64,000 bases of DNA from Trissonchulus latispiculum (GCA_030248195.1 JASAND010006683.1:1-64000); one strand, 5' to 3'; shown: positions 42,137-54,659, numbered from the stretch's first letter. Notes: generated from the letters alone by a model not told the origin. Translations and numbers: made by a program.

Positions 42137-43378
42137 GATGCTTGTATGTTCCAAAATGATAAATGAATTATAAAAATGAAATGAAATAAATGATAAAACT
42201 GTATGTTTTGTGATTCGGCGAAACGGTTCAGTAGGTAATTTTAATTTTTATAAAATAAGGCTTTGGACGGTATCTGGGCACGTAAGGCTGAATAGCTGGC
42301 GCAACATGGACAAAGCATTTTTAGTGAAATTAAAATCATTCAATCGTTCAAAAGTTTATGAAAATTCTATTCCAGAGAGTAAGAAAAATGGAATTTTTAT
42401 CAATAATTGACGATTTCTTGGGACATTTTCGTGGAAACTACTTAAAAGTTAACCATTCTTTGAGCAAAACAGATTTCATTTTTGCTAACCCACAGGGTCA
42501 AGCGAATTAAAGATTTCGAGCTCTACTTTCTAGCTCGCCCACGAAATGCGAAATTCAGTTTCTGGTTTTGTTCATTTCGTAAAGTTTGAAATTTATTTAC
42601 GGTAACAATATTTGAACATTAACCCAAACTCAAATTAAGAGCACCCTCAGTATCTAGGCTTCCCCGCACATGTCCAGACTGTTTAAAGAGTTAACTTATT
42701 GACTGACATACATATGTTGTGTATTTAAAGTGCCATACTGTGCTTTGTAAAACTTCCGGCAAAATAACTAATAATAATAATAACTATAGCTATGCACAAA
42801 AGCTTCCTTAGTCATTTTTAACCCTCAAACGAACTAGCATTTTTTAAAATCTGAACGTTTAGTAGTAATAACGTCTAATCTTTATTTCTTTACCTTAGTA
42901 TTTCTGCCTGCTATAAATTCGTGCTTTGAGAAAATGGTGTACTGCCTTTCCAAATATCTATATTTCCACTTTTACCAGAAGAAAAATTAAACGTTGTGCC
43001 CTGAGAATTTTAATTTTCGATATATGGTTGATTCTTGTTAATATATACAACTGTATAAATTCTTGCGTTGCTGCTGTAACTGTGATATTTGTGCGGTAGT
43101 CGATATTAATCTAGTCAGTATATATTATTGTCTGCTTGCCGATAGTGATAAAAAGATGCTTGCAGCTTTAAATGTTTTAAACTTATTTATTTGACAATTT
43201 TAATATATATTTGCTTTATATTGTTATATAAATGCTTTTTGTACAAATGCGCTGGTACGATCTTCGGATTGAATTAAAACGAATCAATAAATCAATCCAT
43301 AAAAGAGCCATTCAATCAGCATGTCAATATTAACTTCTTTGGGAAAGATAAAATGTATCAAACAGCTAAAATCTAAAC
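42137..43378. other. Intergenic, no gene seen
   Basis: AT-rich; part may be alternative 3' UTR of p35. AATAAT repeats near 42,770. Confidence 0.4.
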
Positions 43379-44389
43379 TTAAGGTGCTGGTATCCTTTTG
43401 TGCAGTGCTTTTTTGGTGATTTTTCGAAACGCTATAACTTTCGCAAATTTTGGAGTTGGAAAGAGCTTTATACATCGTTTTAAAGCTTATAATCTGTACA
43501 TTAACATGAGCTTACGAAACTAGCAAAATTGGCAAGAAAATAGCAAAAAATTTCCGACATGCTTACATCTGACAGACTGAATATGGACCAAAAATTTTTG
43601 AACATCGATTTCTCAAAACTGTAGAATCGGCCAAAATTTCTTCTCGTGTCATGATACGAAGGACATGTGGGCCGAGGGACATTTTCTTGGATTTGACTCA
43701 ACAAGTCTCAGTACTCCAGAAAATCCGTCAAATGCGCGATGACACGAAATTTCGCAAATTTCTATTCAGTTTTCTCACAACTGGAGATGTTTTAGCTCAA
43801 ACCAAGAAAAATGTCCCTCCGCAATAGGGCGAATTTTCATTCAGCCAAAAATCACGCGAATCCATCGCGTAGTTTTTGAGAAATCGATGTTCAAAACAAA
43901 ATAATCGCAGTTTTGCCAAAATGATTTTTCGGCGAATTCTCTAGCTTAAAGCAACGAACTCCAGCGAATAGGTATTGATAAAATGCGCAATTGGAGGATG
44001 TATCGATTGAGTATAAATAAGACGAAATTGTGTGTAAGATTTGGCAGTAATTTTGAAAAAACTGATTTCTTCAAAAATGGCCATTTTTGACCCCAAAAAT
44101 CGTTTTTGGCTTCTACTGCCTTAACCACTCGAGGTAGCTCAAAAATTGTAAAAGCAAAAATGTTCATTGTGGCACCCTCTTTCCAGCCCAACCAATCGGG
44201 TGTAGAGACCATGTACTGAGAGAATAAGGGCAAAAACCAAAACTTTCTTATCTTTACACCTAAAAATCCGGGACTGGTCCCAGAATGTTAAAGAGCACGA
44301 AAATAATGTATTTGGAAAGGTTCATCCACTTTCACGAAGAATTGAAGCTTGTAGGGTCGAATTTACACAAAGCGATACCAGCACCTTAA
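43379..44389. mobile_element. TTAA-bounded element (piggyBac-type target site)
   Basis: Starts TTAAGGTGCTGGTATC and ends with the reverse complement; the terminal 24 bases match with two differences. TTAA at both borders is the target duplication typical of piggyBac elements. No transposase is encoded in the 1 kb. A related half copy is at 5,959-6,440, also starting at TTAA. Confidence 0.75.
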
Positions 44390-45662
44390 AAGGAGTTAAT
44401 TTTAAACCATTCCAGTTTATTAAACAAACTCAAAATACCTCATTCAATTCTTATGCTATTTTCTCAATCAATTAAGTAACCGAATCATTATCGGTCTGTA
44501 AATCAATACTTGGTTTTAATGATCAACCAATCAATCATTAAACACTTTTGTTATTCTAAGGTTTACTGCAGTTTGCAATGGTAATTATGTTTCTTCTCCT
44601 GTAAATGGACAAAGCCGCAAAAACAGTATTTGCAAATTTTAATCATCCATTTCTGTCTACTTTGGTTTCGAAATGGGGGGCCATCTAATTAACTTAAAGC
44701 TCCAATTAAGCTTCACAGTCTGAGCTCTACATCAAAGTTATGAGGCAAACGGCCCTAAGATTTTCTTCATAGTTTGAAAACAGGAACTGCAAAGGGCTAG
44801 AGGCTTGACTACTTATTTCAGTTTCCATAATTAAATCAAGAAAACAATTATTTTGTTTTCACTAAGTTCTTTTCTACTGACTGTAAATATAGGGTGTTAG
44901 AAGGAATAATTTTGACGATTCCCATAACAGAACTGCTAAAACCCATGTTAAAATTAACGAACTTGTTATGCACTAAGTACATCCTTTGGTAGTTGTAAAA
45001 TGACGGTTCTGGTTCGCAATAGGTTCCCGGGAAGGGAGTTAATTCTTGTACCTCTTGTAGTGTTACTTCAGAAACTGCAACTGAAAGTTTAGATGGGGAG
45101 CTGAAACTGAAACTGAAACCTGTCTGAAAAAGGGAGCTGATACTGAAACTAAACGGATCAGCGTAAACAGCTTAGTCCCTTTTTGGATGCAATTGCACAA
45201 AGAAATTTCAGAAGACATCCAGCATAACTAGCATGATTTGAATGCACACTTAATTAATTTTCCAGCATTAATAAATATTCGTGTACGGTTCAAAGACTTA
45301 TTTAGCGCCTAATTGGAGCTTCTCTCAGTAATTAAATGCTTTCCATTTTCCATCCAAGTTCACAGCCCGATGAAATGAGCCATTAAGATTTTCAAAATAA
45401 ACAGCTCGATTCCTATTTGCCAGATGTTCCTACTTCCTAGTCCTCTGTTAAAAGTATCAACATAGTTGCCAATGCTGAACCCAAGCAGAATGTCAAAGCT
45501 TGTGCAACAAGGATTCCAATAACGTCTACTTTCTAATTCTATTCAATATGTCTAGCTTCAAGCCAAATTCTACAATGAAATAAGTTTCAAACAAAGAAAT
45601 AAATAAAGTTTAGCTTATTTAAATTATTTCACATATAATACACAGAAATCATGCACCTTAAC
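44390..45662. other. Intergenic, no gene seen
   Basis: AT-rich, no coding frame; CTGAAACTGAAACTGA words at 45,095-45,150. Confidence 0.4.
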
Positions 45663-45668
45663 TTTATT
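45663..45668 (-). terminator. Possible poly(A) signal of the microprotein
   Basis: AATAAA on the minus strand downstream of the stop at 45743. Confidence 0.35.
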
Positions 45669-45742
45669 TGCCAAAAAACACTGTTTCATCATGTCTGTCG
45701 ATTTGCGTGGAATTTCTCTAATTCGGTTGGTTTTCCCCGCAT

Positions 45743-45982
45743 TTAATTGTTTGCTCCTTCACTTACAGCATTCGTCTTCTCCACATTTTCAAACAATTTC
45801 TTTATCACAACCTCATTCTGAAGGTAGAAGCGGAGTGCTCGATTTCTCTGACGCCTTCTGGCGGCTTCGCATTGCTGATGAATTACAGTGACGGCCACAA
45901 CTATGGTAGCGAACCAAACCAGCAGACAGAGACAGCAAACTATATCATCTGAAATCTCCAAATAATTGTTACTTTTGGCCAT
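45743..45982 (-). CDS. Putative single-pass membrane microprotein
   Basis: 79 codons. The product has a short N-terminus (MAKSNNYLEISDD), one hydrophobic segment of about 22 residues (VCCLCLLVWFATIVVAVTVI), then a basic stretch (EAARRRQRNRALRFY) and an acidic tail: a type I or III membrane topology with positive residues on the inner side. The context AAAATGG is a good start and AATAAA lies at 45,663-45,668, about 75 bases past the stop. There is also a strong donor (GCT|GTAAGT) at 45,767, so this may instead be the first coding exon of a longer gene. I know no family for it; an unexpressed frame is possible. Confidence 0.4.
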   Translation of the reverse strand: MAKSNNYLEISDDIVCCLCLLVWFATIVVAVTVIHQQCEAARRRQRNRALRFYLQNEVVIKKLFENVEKTNAVSEGANN

Positions 45983-46139
45983 TTTGTGAACGGGTTACGC
46001 CGAGTTAAACGAGCTAATTGGATCGTTTTCATGACGAGGCTGAAATGGGGGAAAGTCAAGCTTGAGTGGAGTTAAACTAGTTAAAAGAGTGGACGTTAAG
46101 TGAGGTCTAGTCAAATTCTACTCACTCACTCTTTCACCA

Positions 46140-47925
46140 AATGACACTGAACTTAAGAGGGGTCCATTTTTCGGTCAATTTTTCTACTTTCTCCCATCTC
46201 GCTGATTTTCACGTATTTTATTGTCCAACTGGTATGTAACCGGTATATAACTGGTATATATATTTAACGAGTTTTTAAAATTAAAGTCGTAGCCTTTACG
46301 GTTGTTGAGAATTTCACCTCAAAGTTAAGATTTCATGTGTTAAACATACGAAATTTAAAAAGTTGCCATTTTTAGGGTGTGCATAAAACACGGCCCGGCC
46401 CCGGCCGCGGCCCCGGCCCGGGTGCATAAAACACGGCCCCGTCACGGCCCCATCAAAAAAATCATGTTTTTGACTAATGGAACCAATTGTAACCAATTCA
46501 ACATCTCCTAATCTAACAAATTAAAGTGTTTAAATGTTTAGTTGTTGAGTTTGAAAAATCGAATTTTGAATTGAAAGTATTCTGTTTGGGCCATCTTTTT
46601 CATTTTTTGTACCTTGCTAAACAAATAACAAACTTTATGTTATGCAGTTATTAAATGTGTAAATTAAATTAAATGTGTAAAGTAAATGTGTAAATGTGTT
46701 TATGCTATTTTATGTAATTTTTAAAAAATGTCATTTTTTACGATCTCTTGAATTTTATGACCACAAGGTAACAATACTTTAAAGGCACGGCTTACTTTAA
46801 AAACTTAGTTACTGATTACTAAGATAAACATTATCAGTTGATTTTTAAATCACTCGAAATCTCTAAGCGTGCCGTATTCTACGATGTACAACATTTGGTA
46901 ATATGTAGTTTCGTTAATAAGTTAATTCTGAAGGTGATGAAAATTTGTAAATTCTCAAATTTTACAGAAATGTTTTACTGAAGATAAAATTAAAAATAAA
47001 TTTACACATAAACACATTTACACAATTTAATTTAATTTACACATTTAATAACTGCATAGCATAAAGTTTGTTATTTGTTTAGCAAGATACAAAAAATGAA
47101 AAAAGATGGTTCAAACAGAATACTTTCAATTCAAAATTTGATTTTTCAAACTCAAAAACTAACATTTAAACACTTTAATTTGTTAGATTAGGAGATGTTG
47201 AATTGGTTATATTTAGTCCCATTAGTCAAAAACATGATTTTTTGATGGGGCCGTGACGGGGCCGTGTTTTATGCACGGGGCCGTACTGGGGCCGTGTTTT
47301 ATGTGGGGCCGGGGCCGGGGCCGTGTTTTATGCACCGGGCCGGGGCCGGAGCCGTGTTTTATGCACACCCCATTTTTACGCGTGCGCCAAAAAATCACCC
47401 GGCAAACGTTGATGAATCGGGACAAATTATACATTAAATTAAATTATACGCTAAAGTCTTAAACTACGGTACCCTGGAATTAGAATTTTAATTTGTTCAT
47501 TTAAAATTTTTAATTAATTTTTGAAGGATTAAAATTTGACTTGATGCTCAATTCGTGTTAAATTTTAGTCCTTCACAAATTAATTAAAAATGTTGAAGCC
47601 TAAATTAAAATTCTAATTCCAGGGTACCGCAGTTTAACATTTTAGCGTTATTTTAATGTATATTTTGTCCACTTTCATTAACGTTTGTCGGGAGATTTTT
47701 TTGGCGCACGCGAAAAAATGACAACTTTTAAAATTTCCTATGTTTACCACATGAAATGTCAACTTTGAGGTGAAATTGCTCGACAACCGTAAGAGCTACG
47801 ACTTTAATTTTAAAAACTCGTTAAAATGTACAAGTTGGACAATAACATACGTGAAAATCAGCGAGATCGGAGAAAGTAAAAAATGACCCAAAAATGGACC
47901 CCTCTTAAGAAGTTAAAAATGGAAA
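46140..47925. mobile_element. Nested palindromic element
   Basis: Outer arms: 46,140-46,370 and 47,725-47,920 (AAGAGGGGTCCATTTTT, CGCTGATTTTCACGTA, AAAAACTCGTT in inverted order). Inside are a second palindrome, 46,375-46,700 with 47,030-47,370, whose ends are GGGTGTGCATAAAACACGGCC and complement, and a third, 47,385-47,720, pairing GCGTGCGCCAAAAAATC with its complement. Thus two palindromes sit side by side within a third. No protein is encoded. Confidence 0.8.
46375..47370. repeat. Inner palindrome with GGGGCCGTGTTTTATGCAC ends
   Basis: Both ends carry tandem units of CGGCCCC joined to GCATAAAACAC (left) or the complement (right, five units). The right end has four adjacent GGGG runs and could form a G-quadruplex. 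Confidence 0.8.
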
Positions 47926-48417
47926 TTAGTTAAATTTTAAACTTTTAAATTTATCTTTCTCCTAAAAGGGTTCACAAGTCAAATAATGGAGTTTAAAAAT
48001 CAAAGCTTGAGTAGGGTTAACTGTATACTCAAAAGAGTTGGTTTTAGCTCTGCTCTATTCCACTCTATGCATTTAAAAAAGTCTTTCAATGTAACCAGAG
48101 CAAATGGGAAACGATATTTTGGTCTTGATTGGCTAATGACAGTGGTAAATACCATGAGAATGATCTAAAGAAACAGCTTAATAACATTGGTGCAAAAGTA
48201 GTGACAAACAGAAAGCGAGTGGGAACGGCAGAGGATCTGAGTGTAGTAAACCTTTAACGCACCTAAAACTTTGCATAGAATACAAGTAAACCTTAGTACA
48301 ATTCGCATTTTGCAGTTTTCACACATTTTTTGCGGAGGAGTTTACAACCGAAGTGAATGGGCAAATGTAAACTTTTGATTTTGTTCTGCTTATTTCTGCT
48401 CACCAGTATCTCTTGTG

Positions 48418-48818
48418 GATCAATTGAACTTTATCCCTCCCAATAAAGGTTGGTCAATTTCAATGACATTGCAAAAGATTAACTGAACGTTAGAGCATGA
48501 TTTACACATCGTTGGAATGCAAAAATGAAATTGTCACTTCAGCACCTGAAGTTCGAGATCGACATGTGCTCTACTTAATGGTGTAAAGCAGTTTGCTGTA
48601 GCTTGCTGCTATAAAAAGCTAAGCTTGAAAGACTAACAAAGTCACCGCTTTTTGCAATTTTTGGTAGTCTTTTAGCTTAACCTTTTATAACAGCAAGCTG
48701 CTTTACACCATTCAGTAGAGCGCATCTCCCTCCAGCATTCCAACAAGGGGTAAATCATGCTCTAACGTTCAGTTTATCTCTTGCAATAACTTTTATTGCA
48801 AGGGAAGTTCAACTGATC
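48418..48818. mobile_element. Foldback element
   Basis: Begins GATCAATTGAACTT and ends AAGTTCAACTGATC. Arms include GAACGTTAGAGCATGATTTAC, TTGGAATGC, TGCTCTAC and GGTGTAAAGCAG with complements; the loop is about 60 bases. No frame. Confidence 0.85.
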
Positions 48819-48915
48819 CTCTCTAGCTCCTAGTTTGTGCAGGTACAACCATTATTCAATTCGTTTTTGCTTCCGAAAATTTGCTAATATACAGGCAATC
48901 ATATGTTAACAATAT

Positions 48916-48978
48916 TTATACACTTAAAGATGAAACGCGTACTGAAGAAGCGAGAACGCAGTCGTACTGGAAATTGAC
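48916..48978 (-). CDS. Candidate terminal exon of the MASK gene (weak)
   Basis: A good acceptor (TTTGCTCTTTTCAG) in the needed phase 0 would add 20 residues (VNFQYDCVLASSVRV..) and a stop. AATAAA on this strand lies at 48,792-48,797, but within a foldback element. I do not recognise the tail as conserved, and the intron would be 5.2 kb. Confidence 0.2.
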   Translation of the reverse strand, partial: VNFQYDCVLASSVRVSSLSV

Positions 48979-51820
48979 CTGAAAAGAGCAAAATATTTGT
49001 TACTGATTAGTTTCAAATAATAAAATCAAAAATACAAAACAACTACACTAAATTTCTGAAATAACAATACATAAAACAAATAATTTAATAATATAATAGC
49101 TAGTGGCATTGAATATTAGCTATTGGAACAAACACTTGAGAGACGCAGTGTATTGATGAGAATAAGATGTAGTAAACATCATAAACAGGGATACATACCA
49201 CGCATCCTACTTTTCTTGGTGTCTATTACATAAGAGCCATGGTAGTATTATAAGTACAAGTGAAAGCTACACTTGTTCATACACCAACATATTGCTTCTA
49301 AGCATGTGCACATTCGTGGCAAAATAAACAAATCAACATCCAACAACCTACGTTAGTAAGTGCATGCGACCTCTGCCAGACCAGAGTTCACGATACAGGC
49401 GGCTCATCAGTGGAGCTGTATTGAATGTATCAGTATATGTATTGTATATGTATCAGAAAGCTGTAAAAGAATTTAAATACCTAAGGAATATATAAGGATA
49501 GAAGATTTACCACCACCGTATCGAATACTCGAAAACTTAACACTAAAACTATCGTATTTGTGTATTGGAACCAGCGAAGCTGCACATGTTAGCAAATCTT
49601 CAAGCAGAAAAGAATCGCTACTACCTACCTGATCCTGTGGCATTGTAACTGGAAAATTCACATTCCAAGAAGAACGTGCAAACACACAGCGATTTTAAAA
49701 TAGAACCAAACATGGCCTAAGAACAAAGCTAGTGATGCAATCCCAAAAACTTTTTTACTCTTAATAAATTTTTAATAACGAAACGGTAGGGGACCCAAGC
49801 GGGGATTTGTTCTGCAACTAAGTATAAATAACTGTAGACGATTCTCACGAAACGGGACTTGGTTGAAATTGATTTGTCTTATACTGTTAATGGATTGGGA
49901 GGGATATTTTCTGGAATAGCGAAGGCCTTTTCGATATACAGAAATCTGAACGTTATATATAACTATTCATTGATGGCGGCTTGACAGCTAAATCAAAATA
50001 CCACCGTACTTTTAACTAAGTCTAGCTCGGAGTACGAACAGAATCTCCGCTAACATTCCGAAAGAAGAAAGTGACACAAAACCAAGTATCCGAAAAAATC
50101 GACACCTGCCGGGATTAGAACCACCAGATCTGTTAAACGCTCTACCAACTGAGCCACACTTATTCCTCTAATATTATAAGCGTTTGCGAATTCTAGCCAA
50201 CTAAGCAAATCGCAAATGGAACTATTTATTAATAGATACATACGTACTATAAGCGCACAATTACTTCAAAAAGTACACAAAAAAGGAGAAAAAACCACAT
50301 TTCAAAAATGATGTCAAATAACAAACTGACCATCAAAATCTTCAGCTCGGAATACAATTAGAACTACAATTTGTGAACAAACAAACAGCCATACAAATTA
50401 GCACTAAAATAATAAACCAACCCAAAGTAGATTTTAATAATAATAAAATGACGGTTTCAATCTCGACTTAACGAATGAGAAACACGTAAGTTAATACATA
50501 TAATTATAAACCCTCACATGAAAATGTTCGATATATATATATATATATATATATAGAAAACAATACAAACCATACTAACAAACAACAAACGAATTTAATA
50601 TATACGTACTTACAATTATATAAGGTAGTCATATATATGTATGTATATTTATGTAAAAATGTATTTTGAAGAAAACAAAGTCGAAAAAACGTCAAGTAAG
50701 AGTAAACCTACGCCAACATTAATAACATATAAACAGTTAAAGGGTATACTATATATAATTAATAATCAAAATGGGAAAGATTTGAGATGGAGAAGAAACA
50801 CCAGCGATCGACAAAAGAAACCAAAAAAACCCACACGCAAACACAGAAGAAAAAACTTATACCGTTTACAATCTGACAGACCTCAGTGCACAAACAGAGA
50901 CCGACCGCAAACAGCAACAGCATTGCAACAATAACCAGCGCTAGCAGAAACCCAAAGTTATAGACAATTGCTATGTGCAACAACATGGCGTCCTACCTAC
51001 TAAAAAAGTCAAAGCAAACAAAATGTGCCACAAATGGAAATCGTCAAAACAAAAAACTACATATTAATATGTGTGTCAGCGATTGCGGATTTTTTGTTGA
51101 AAACTAACAAACACACTTTAATTGAAACATGCTAACTGACTTTAAGCTTCAGAATAAAGAGGGTAGGCGAGCTTAAGAATGTATAAAATGTGGGGAAATG
51201 AAGCCTCGGGTAGAATTAGCATACAGGCAGGATTACCTAAAAAGTATGTAAAATCTACAAAAGCAAGCAAAAAGCTATTAGTTCGCTAATTTTTACGAAG
51301 GAGGGGAAGACGGTTAGCCATTAGGAAAGCAGAAAATCAATAAAAATAGTTGGCAATTAATTCAGTCTAAAATGTACGCAAAACTTCTACCAGACGAAAA
51401 TATACCTTAAAACTAAGAAAGGAAACGACCATACAAAAACGTCACGCAGACATCGAGAACGAAATGAAAGTATACGTAATGTTCAGTTGTTTAATTTCTG
51501 GAACAGGCAGGCATCCATCACTTAGACCATTTCAAAATGTCGTATTTCCAATCATCATGAAATCAAATCACATATTATCCGCTGTGAATCTACATGGACA
51601 TTGAACTCCAACCACTCCAATTCTAAAACACGTATGCAAAAAACAATAATATACAGTCGCAAAGGTATTAAAACAGTAAATTAACACTATTCTATCTTTT
51701 CCAAACAAACCCCCATCCCAGATCAATTTTATCTTCCAAAACTGCTTGCCTCCCCAAAATCGGTTGGTGAAATATACAAAAATAACGTTATAAATAAAAA
51801 ATAAGTAGATTTTAGGCATG
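48979..51820 (-). other. Region downstream of MASK, A-rich on the plus strand
   Basis: No coding exon can be established. The plus strand is markedly A-rich with many ACAAAC and AAAAAAC words, as expected if the minus strand is transcribed as a U-rich 3' UTR or intron. A (TA)n run lies at 50,530-50,556. Confidence 0.35.
50095..50165 (-). repeat. tRNA-derived sequence
   Basis: Minus strand has GTGGCTCAGTTGGTAGAGCG (box A) and GGTTCTAATCCCGG (box B-like). The anticodon arm is too short and the acceptor ends do not pair. Confidence 0.55.
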
Positions 51821-53535
51821 GGCACGGGTCCAAAAATTTGGACCCGGGTACCCGGTACTACCCGAAGCTCTATGTCGGGTAATTGCGACACTACCCGGGT
51901 ACCCGGGTACCCGGGTATCCGAGCACTTTCGGGTACCCGAGAAATTTTTAACCCATTTTTCGGATTTGGCCATTTTGAAATTTAACTTTTATTCAGGGGT
52001 CTTTATTCACATTGAGCTTAGATTGGATATATTTTTATTCCTAAGTTATTTCAAAGGAGTTTTAAAGACTTAAAATGGATTATAAGGACTTTCAATTAAT
52101 TGTAACGGTATCAGAAGCTGATGCTGATACAGACAACATTGGTTTTTTTATTTTATAACCGCGCTCAGTCCAGCAATTTTCTGAGTTTCGTACCACCGTT
52201 GCGCTGTCCGTTTCCTCTAACCTTTAAATATTAACAAATTTTAGAAAGCATTTGGATTATAAGAGCAAATTCCCATGACAAAACTTAGCGAACTTCAACT
52301 GCTTGTCTCTGGAAATTGGAACAGCACAAAAGGCAGCAAACAAGCAAAACCTGCACGAAGTACTAAGTTTTACGTCCTTTTTTGTTTCCTTTTTACGTAA
52401 TTTCTTAATGAAACCACGTAAAATAAAATGTCTTGGATAAAAACTAAAGATTTTGTGATCGGATACTACACTTTACTGACGACAAATGTAAAATTTTAAA
52501 CTCACTCGCTCAATAAATTGACTTATGTGTTGAGATTAGTGTTTTTACATTTTCCATTTAGTTTAATTTTATAGTTTTTTTACCTGAAAACAATTGCTAC
52601 TTTCCAATTTCCTTTCCTCTGTCCTTTTGCTTTTAGAATACCTTTACTAAACGTAAAACTGATGAGAGATGAAAGTCCTTTAAAATTTTCATTAAACGTT
52701 TACAAGGCATTTATTAAATATTCCATGAAATAAATTCATTTATTGTCATTACGATTCCAAGGTATCCAAAGAAATTCAAAGTAAGCATCTCCCTCAAAAG
52801 TTGGCTAAACTTTCTCAGTCACTAAAGGCGTGCACATACCAAAGAATCATCCAAAAGCTCGTATGCTAACATTTGGTTAAATGAATGTTAGAACAATCTG
52901 GGAGCATTTTCTTAGTTCAGAATTCAGTTTAGAAACAGCTGAAGTTGACAAAAATTGAAACCTAATGAGCGTTGGCCGTTAGTGAAGGAAGTTTTTCAAC
53001 GTTGACCATGTGGCATTAAAGAGAATCACTGAACTTTTAAGATCATATCAGTCACTATTGTCACCATGTAATGGTACCTAGTATTGTTACTTACAGTTTA
53101 GAGGACAACGCAGAGCTGTGGCAAAAGTCACTGATTTGATGCGAACAGTTTTGTTTGTATCTTGTGAATTTTAAGTTTTAATTAATTCATCGACTTCCGC
53201 ATGTTGCTCCAACAGGAATTTAAAGAAAAAGTTATTAGAGCATGGTAAATTTAATATTTTAAAAACAAATCTAAAAATAGAAAATTATAAAATGTTTGAA
53301 AAATACCAGGACTAATTCCTCTTCCCATTATATACGTTTTCCTGTTGTAGTATCTTTTTATAATAGTAAATTTTATAATAAACTGAAAAAATCTTCGGTG
53401 GTTACAAATTTTCTTAGCCAAAAATGTTCGGAGGTTAAAAATTTTTTGAGCCAAAAAATTTCTATGCTTGATCTACATTAATCCGGTTTTATCCGGTTTT
53501 AACTGGATATCGGGTACCCGAAGCAGGACCCGGGT
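51821..53535. mobile_element. Element with GGGTACCC-rich ends
   Basis: Left end 51,825-51,945 is dense in GGGTACCCGGGTACCC words; right end 53,505-53,535 has GGGTACCCGAAGCAGGACCCGGGT. ACGGGTCC/GGACCCGGGT face each other at the borders. The 1.5 kb interior is AT-rich with no frame. Confidence 0.65.
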
Positions 53536-54212
53536 CAGTGGCGCACATAGGAACTTTTTTCAGGGGGGGGGCAAACCTCAGAAAAATTGGGGGGGGGGGG
53601 TCTGGGGCATCGCCCCCCAGAGTTGAAAAATTTTGGACACCAAAGTTAAAATGCAAAAATAAGCCCCAACCCCCCCCCCCACAAAGTCCGAGGGACGAGG
53701 AATTTTGGGTAAGCTCGAAAATTTGTTGATGGCTGGCGTAGTTGGTGAAAATTAATATACTAAAAATAACGTTATTTTCTAGCACACACTGTAAAAGCAC
53801 AGAAATAAGTAGATTTCATGGTCACAAATGTAAAAATCTTGAAAATGTTTAATTCATTGGCCTCCGACAAAATCGAAACACGGTTGTTTATGGCACCCAC
53901 CCCCCCACTAGAATAAGCCATGTAATAATAAGACCCAAAAATTACCGCAAAAAAGCGATCCTGACTTTGTTAAATAAGTGCCGTGTGCCTTCGAGTGCCG
54001 AGTCGTAACTGTCAAATATAGCTTCCTCCTCCCGACAAAATGTAATATATACACAAACAACGGCAACTGATAGATTATCAAAACCAGACGGGTTAAAGCA
54101 GAAATGATAATTGAACACAACCTAAGCACAGTATTTTTTCTCATAGAAAACAAAAACCATAGAAACCACCCAAAAACTCCAGCCAAAGTGCTTCACTAGA
54201 CAATATACCCAC
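53536..54212. other. Degraded element and MASK 3' intron
   Basis: Starts CAGTGGCGCACATAGGAA with G homopolymers (53,565-53,600) and GGGGCATCGCCCCCCAG; another copy of this end begins at 63,915. The rest is AT-rich intron after the MASK donor at 54,212. Confidence 0.5.
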
Positions 54213-54659
54213 CTGTGTTTGCCCCTGTGGTAGAGATCCATTCATGTAGGGCAGGCCGGGTGGCTGGCCCTGCTGGGCCGATGAGCCATGCGGTCCGGAC
54301 ATTCCAGGTGGCGGCGGTGGCGGTGGCTGTCTTAGATTGGTGGGCGCAGGGGCGGCACTGCCCCAAACATCAGGGCCCCCTAGGGCACCAAGGTTTCTAA
54401 AGTAGGGCGGCAATCCACCCGAACCACCGGGAAGGGGCTGTTCTGCTGAAGGGGGCGGGCCAAAAGCCCCACCCAAATGGTGATGGTGATGCAGCTGTTG
54501 CTGAGCCCCGCCGGGCCCGCCAGCCCCCGAAGTGGCCAGCTGAGAAGGCAGGCCGCCATTGGTGCCGGTGGCAGCGCCGCCCAGAAACGGACTGGACGGC
54601 CCCAGCAAACTCTGACCACCAAACAGACCGTTGGCAAACGCACTGGCACTGGGCGGTAG
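54213..54659 (-). CDS. MASK exon (Gly/Pro-rich)
   Basis: 447 bases, phase 0 at both ends; from LPPSASAFANGLFGG through a poly-Pro run (seven P) to GSLPQGQTQ at donor GTGGGT. Confidence 0.82.

Noticed and set aside
50759..50986. Hydrophobic minus frame that looks like a signal peptide exon
   Set aside because: The minus strand is T-rich throughout this region, so hydrophobic frames are expected; no partner exon was found.
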